A DNA stretch of 64,000 bases, from NCBI GenBank assembly GCA_002427815.1, contig DIZF01000062.1, forward strand, positions 151,566-215,565. The letters run 5' to 3'. This stretch comes from Ramlibacter tataouinensis (GTDB lineage: Bacteria > Pseudomonadota > Gammaproteobacteria > Burkholderiales > Burkholderiaceae_C). The position numbers were made by a program, and so were the translations under genes. Positions 61,007-64,000 of this stretch are shown piece by piece. Positions within the stretch are counted from its first letter, which is position 1; each line of letters starts with the position of its first letter. Under the pieces are notes generated by a model that saw only the letters and a program-made list of their open reading frames with translations, did no database searches and was not told the origin of the DNA.

Positions 61007-61426
61007 GTGCGGATCGAAATACCGGAGCGCAAGAAGCTGGTGCACCAGATGCACATCCCGATCCGCTGGGGCGACATGGACGGGATGAACCACGTCAACA
61101 ACACGATCTATTTCCGGTTCCTGGAAATCGCGCGCATCGACTGGGCGCGTTCCATCGGCTGCCAGCCGAACCCGCAAGGCGACGGCATCGTCATCGTTAA
61201 CGCCTTCTGCAACTTCTTCAAGCAGCTGGAGTATCCGGGCGACGTTCTGGTGAAGATGTACGTGAGCGATCCGGGCCGCAGCTCTTTCGAGAGCTGGGGC
61301 ACGATGGAGCGCCCCGATGAGCCCGGCGTGATCTATGCGAGCGGCGGGGCCACCACGGTCTGGGTCAACTTCCCCACCCAGAAGTCAATGCCGCTGCCGG
61401 ACTGGGTGCGACGCCACCTCGAGTGA
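61007..61426 (+). CDS. Hotdog-fold acyl-CoA thioesterase (4HBT/YbgC type), 139 aa
   Basis: The single hotdog domain has IRWGDMDGMNHVNNTIYFRF, with the catalytic Asp, and FLEIARIDW. YbgC/FadM-type enzymes hydrolyse acyl-CoA thioesters. The start codon is GTG at 61007, 4 nt after the SDR stop, so the pair is probably one operon for acyl-CoA metabolism. Chain-length preference cannot be told. Confidence 0.9.
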   Translation: MRIEIPERKKLVHQMHIPIRWGDMDGMNHVNNTIYFRFLEIARIDWARSIGCQPNPQGDGIVIVNAFCNFFKQLEYPGDVLVKMYVSDPGRSSFESWGTMERPDEPGVIYASGGATTVWVNFPTQKSMPLPDWVRRHLE

Positions 61427-61448
61427 GGGCGAGGCGGCGCCGGGGCGC

Positions 61449-62027
61449 CTACTTCTGCCGGGGCATGCGGCCCATCATGTAGAACTCGGGATTCGGCTGC
61501 ATGTTGGAGAAGCTCGCCATGCGGTTGGACAGGCCGAAGAAGGCCGTGATCGCGGCGATGTCCCAGATGTCCTCGTCCGAAAATCCGTGCGCATGCAAGG
61601 CGTCGAAGTCGGCATCCTCGATCTCGCCCGAATGCAGGCACACCTTCATCGCGAAGTCGAGCATCGCGCGCTGGCGCGGCGAGATGTCGGCCTTGCGGTG
61701 GTTCACCGCGACCTGATCGGCAACCATCGGCTTCTTCTCGTAGATGCGCAGGATGGCGCCATGCGCCACCACGCAGTACAGGCAGTGGTTGACGGCGCTC
61801 GTGGCCGTGACGATCATCTCCCGGTCGCCCTTGGTGAGCGAGCCGTCTTCCTTGAGCATCAGCGCATCGTGGTAGGCGAAGAAGGCCCGCCATTCGGCCG
61901 GTCGCCGCGCCAGCGCCAGGAAGACGTTGGGCACGAAGCCGGCCTTCTCCTGCACTTCCAGCACCCGCGCCTTGATGTCGTCGGGCAAGTCGTTGAGTTG
62001 GGGGGCGGGGTAGCGGTTGGCAATCAT
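61449..62027 (-). CDS. Peroxidase-related (AhpD/CMD-like) protein, 192 aa
   Basis: The AhpD-like core shows VNHCLYCVVAHGAILR, the CxxC(x)H redox motif (two Cys and His), with MIVTATSAVN before it. Family members act as alkyl-hydroperoxide reductases or carboxymuconolactone-decarboxylase-like proteins. AAGGAG sets the ATG at 62027. A hairpin containing CATTAGG lies 73 nt upstream, matching a palindrome before the LuxR gene. Likely part of the LuxR-controlled set. Confidence 0.88.
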   Translation of the reverse strand: MIANRYPAPQLNDLPDDIKARVLEVQEKAGFVPNVFLALARRPAEWRAFFAYHDALMLKEDGSLTKGDREMIVTATSAVNHCLYCVVAHGAILRIYEKKPMVADQVAVNHRKADISPRQRAMLDFAMKVCLHSGEIEDADFDALHAHGFSDEDIWDIAAITAFFGLSNRMASFSNMQPNPEFYMMGRMPRQK

Positions 62028-62099
62028 GGGGCAGCTCCTTGATGGGATCACAAGGTTACTGCGTAGCGCCCGGCGCGGCCATGAACTGCTGCAACCTAT

Positions 62100-62116
62100 T
62101 TGCCTTCATTAGGCAA
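62100..62116. promoter_or_regulatory. Inverted repeat between the LuxR and peroxidase genes
   Basis: TTGCCT-TCATT-AGGCAA, 6-bp arms. It contains CATTAGG, also found in the 62712 palindrome, and lies upstream of the peroxidase-like gene; it could be an operator or a terminator of the LuxR gene. Confidence 0.5.
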
Positions 62117-62144
62117 TTGGCGTTATCTATTCTTGCGAGCGGCC

Positions 62145-62690
62145 TCAGGCCCCGGCCATCAGCTTGTGCACCAGGTCCGCCGTGGTGCTGGCCTTGTACT
62201 TGCGCATCAGCCGGGCCCGGTAAATCTCCACGGTCCGGTGGCTGATCTCCAGCGTCTTGCCGATTTCCTTGGATGTCATGCCGTCGAGCAGCCGCGCGGC
62301 GACCTCGCGCTCGCGCGCCGTCAGTTCGGCCTTGACCGGCCGTTGCGAACTCAAGTCCTCGAAGGCCCAGATGCCGGACTCGTGCGGTGCCTCGCGGTTC
62401 AGGGCGCGGCCGGTCACGTGGCACCAGAACACCTCGCCGCTGGCGCGCTTCATGATCCGGTCATCGGCGTAATGGCCCTTCGCGTTCAGAATCGGCGCCA
62501 TGCGCGCGCCCAGCCGCTCGTATTCGTCCGCGCTCGGGTAGAGGACCTGGAATGACTGGCCGATCAGCAACTCGCGCGTCGAGCCGAACATTTCGCACAG
62601 CTGCTCATTGCAGTCCACAATGGCGCGATTGCGCGACAGGCACAGCCCCACCGGTGCCAAGTTGAAAGCCAGGCGGTAGTCGACGTCCAT
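62145..62690 (-). CDS. PAS-LuxR transcriptional regulator, 181 aa
   Basis: An N-terminal PAS domain (residues about 5-110: LAPVGLCLSRNRAIVDCNEQ, ELLIGQSFQVLYPS) and a C-terminal LuxR-type HTH (LTAREREVAARLLDGMTSKE, ISHRTVEIYRARLMRKYKAS). There is no receiver domain, so it is likely a one-component sensor. It is divergent from scoAB and has palindromes at both sides, so autoregulation and control of scoA and the peroxidase gene are plausible by inference. Confidence 0.9.
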   Translation of the reverse strand: MDVDYRLAFNLAPVGLCLSRNRAIVDCNEQLCEMFGSTRELLIGQSFQVLYPSADEYERLGARMAPILNAKGHYADDRIMKRASGEVFWCHVTGRALNREAPHESGIWAFEDLSSQRPVKAELTAREREVAARLLDGMTSKEIGKTLEISHRTVEIYRARLMRKYKASTTADLVHKLMAGA

Positions 62691-62711
62691 GGGACTAACC
62701 TTTACGGGGAA

Positions 62712-62731
62712 CTACGTAACGCATTAGGTAG
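62712..62731. promoter_or_regulatory. Candidate operator between LuxR gene and scoA
   Basis: CTACGTAACGCATTAGGTAG is a near-perfect 20-bp palindrome (8 of 10 positions match), 22 nt upstream of the LuxR gene start and 114 nt upstream of scoA. It is of the size expected for a LuxR-type dimer. Confidence 0.6.
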
Positions 62732-62845
62732 TATCGTACCGTTATTCCGGCGTGCGATTCCGGCATTTTTGGCTACGGCATAACAAGCCCTCCGGGCAGT
62801 TGTCAGCCCGCGCCGAAAGTAGACTTTTGAGCAGGAGACCTATTC

Positions 62846-63550
62846 GTGAACAAGCTTTTTCCCTCTGCCGCGGCCGCGCTCCGAGGCGTTGTCAAGGACG
62901 GCCAGCTGCTGGCCGTCGGCGGTTTCGGCCTGTGCGGCATACCCGAAGCGCTGATCGATGCCTTGCGCGCCAGCGGGGTCAAGGATCTCACCGTCATTTC
63001 CAACAACGCCGGTGTCGACGGATTCGGCCTGGGCAAGCTCCTCGATACCCGGCAGATCCGCAAGATGATCTCCAGCTATGTCGGCGAGAACAAGGAATTC
63101 GAGCGGCAGTACCTGGCGGGCGAGCTCGAGCTGGAGTTCACGCCGCAGGGCACGCTGGCCGAGCGGCTGCGCGCGGGCGGCGCCGGCATTCCGGCCTTCT
63201 TCACCAAGACCGGCGTCGGCACCATCGTGGCCGAGGGCAAGGAACTGCGTGAGTTCGACGGTGAAACTTACGTCATGGAGCGCGCGCTCGTGCCCGAGGT
63301 GGCGCTGGTCAAGGCGCATGTGGCCGACAAGTCGGGCAACCTGCAGTTTCGCCTCACTGCCCGGAATTTCAATCCGGCGGCAGCGATGGCCGGCAAGATC
63401 TGCATCGTCGAGGTGGAGCACCTCGTGGAAACCGGCGCCCTGGTGCCCGACCAGATCCACCTGCCCGGGATCTATGTGCATCGCATCGTGGTCAATGCCC
63501 ATCCCGAGAAGCGCATCGAGAAACGGACTCTGTCCGAGTCAGCCAAGTGA
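62846..63550 (+). CDS. scoA: 3-oxoacid CoA-transferase subunit A, 234 aa
   Basis: With subunit B it moves CoA from succinyl-CoA to acetoacetate or another 3-oxoacid, feeding ketone-body and PHB breakdown. Typical segments: GQLLAVGGFGLCGIPEALID (glycine-rich CoA site), SNNAGVDGFGLGKLL and PAFFTKTGVGTIVAEG. The start codon is GTG at 62846, with AGGAG before it. scoB follows 91 nt later across a repeated hairpin. Confidence 0.95.
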   Translation: MNKLFPSAAAALRGVVKDGQLLAVGGFGLCGIPEALIDALRASGVKDLTVISNNAGVDGFGLGKLLDTRQIRKMISSYVGENKEFERQYLAGELELEFTPQGTLAERLRAGGAGIPAFFTKTGVGTIVAEGKELREFDGETYVMERALVPEVALVKAHVADKSGNLQFRLTARNFNPAAAMAGKICIVEVEHLVETGALVPDQIHLPGIYVHRIVVNAHPEKRIEKRTLSESAK

Positions 63551-63551
63551 T

Positions 63552-63617
63552 TTTGCGGGACAGATCTTCAGCTCTGTCCATCCAACTAATTTGCGGGACA
63601 GACCTTTAGCTCTGTCC
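63552..63617 (+). repeat. Two copies of a hairpin repeat between scoA and scoB
   Basis: TTTGCGGGACAGA...TCTGTCC at 63552-63579 and again at 63590-63617 (period 38). GGACAGA pairs with TCTGTCC in each copy around an 8-nt loop. Copies differ at two positions only (CTTC versus CTTT regions). Confidence 0.85.
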
Positions 63618-63641
63618 CCAACTGATCGAAGGAGACTTGAT

Positions 63642-64000
63642 ATGCGTTGGACCCAAGACGAGATGGCCGCGCGCGCGGCCCGGGAACTCGAAGACGGTTT
63701 CTATGTGAACCTGGGCATCGGCATTCCCACGCTGGTCGCCAATTTCGTTCCGCCGGACAAGGAGGTGTGGCTGCAGTCCGAGAACGGCATGCTGGGCATC
63801 GGCCCCTTCCCGACCGAGGACGAGGTCGACGCCGACCTCATCAACGCCGGCAAGCAGACCGTCACCACGATGCCCGGCTCGTCCATCTTCGGCAGCCACG
63901 ACAGTTTCGCCATGATCCGCGGCGGCAAGATCAACCTGTCCATCCTGGGCGCCATGCAGGTCAGCGAAAAAGGCGACCTGGCCAACTGGATGATTCCCGG
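63642..64000 (+). CDS. scoB: 3-oxoacid CoA-transferase subunit B (3' end beyond window)
   Basis: Partner of scoA. About 119 residues are visible, starting MRWTQDEMAARAARELEDG, then NLGIGIPTLVANFVP and the catalytic Glu in LQSENGMLGIGPFP, followed by GSSIFGSHDSFAMIRGGK. GGAG precedes the ATG. The stop is outside the window. Confidence 0.95.
   Translation, partial: MRWTQDEMAARAARELEDGFYVNLGIGIPTLVANFVPPDKEVWLQSENGMLGIGPFPTEDEVDADLINAGKQTVTTMPGSSIFGSHDSFAMIRGGKINLSILGAMQVSEKGDLANWMIP

Overview
The window is GC-rich, densely packed chromosomal DNA that looks like a betaproteobacterium of the order Burkholderiales, most likely family Comamonadaceae. The evidence is the fused aroA-cmk gene next to rpsA and ihfB, the tmRNA tag ANDERFALAA, the gyrA/ompA/ubiG/gph order, and the style of the core genes. 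I see no insertion sequence, prophage, CRISPR array or rRNA. The content is mostly housekeeping and metabolism, with a few broken genes and many short palindromes and repeats between genes.

Layout. 1-3.4 kb: end of a fused 5-oxoprolinase/hydantoinase carrying an in-frame hairpin insertion. 3.4-4.4 kb: a DinB-like protein and a ComEA-like protein. 4.5-16.9 kb (minus strand): a core run of gyrA, pheA, tyrA, aroA-cmk, rpsA, ihfB, lapA, lapB, hldE-type kinase and hldD. This covers aromatic amino acid synthesis, translation and LPS heptose synthesis and control. 17-19.7 kb: an OmpA-like protein, ubiG, gph and the tmRNA gene ssrA. 19.7-26.3 kb: a lipoprotein, an RsuA-type pseudouridine synthase, a hydrolase, a secreted beta-propeller, a polysaccharide deacetylase, a membrane hydroxylase, an EI24 membrane protein and a MoCF-domain protein.

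26.3-31.3 kb is a nitrogen-control block. glnA has a near-consensus sigma-54 promoter and NtrC-type sites, followed by a 44-bp tandem repeat array flanked by terminators, a small secreted protein, ntrB and ntrC. 31.4-36.4 kb is an uncharacterised uptake and catabolism cluster: an NMT1/taurine-type ABC transporter, a GntR/FCD regulator, an isopropylmalate/tartrate dehydrogenase-like enzyme and an ABM-domain monooxygenase. 36.4-42.0 kb: exonuclease III and a branched-chain-amino-acid-type ABC operon with a LivM-LivG fusion.

42.1-49.3 kb: DUF4337, folA, thyA, a GlcD-like FAD oxidase, DUF2069, a YihY/BrkB protein, a possible cytochrome P450 remnant, a hydrolase and a MetY-type sulfhydrylase. 49.4-53.3 kb: a CBS protein, aroC, DUF3606, an FrnE-like protein, and a head-to-head pair of truncated two-component genes that marks an old rearrangement. 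53.4-58.2 kb: gcvT-gcvH-gcvP under a tandem glycine riboswitch. 58.4-64 kb: ETF-ubiquinone oxidoreductase, an SDR, a thioesterase, a peroxidase-like protein, a PAS-LuxR regulator and scoA/scoB, a fatty/keto-acid oxidation neighbourhood with several strong palindromes that look like operators.

No clearly new defence or mobile system is visible. The most interesting items are the orphan transporter/dehydrogenase cluster, the palindrome-rich control regions at 60.1 and 62.7 kb, the tandem terminator-like array after glnA, the inverted histidine kinase/receiver junction, and the hairpin repeat inserted in frame into the oxoprolinase.
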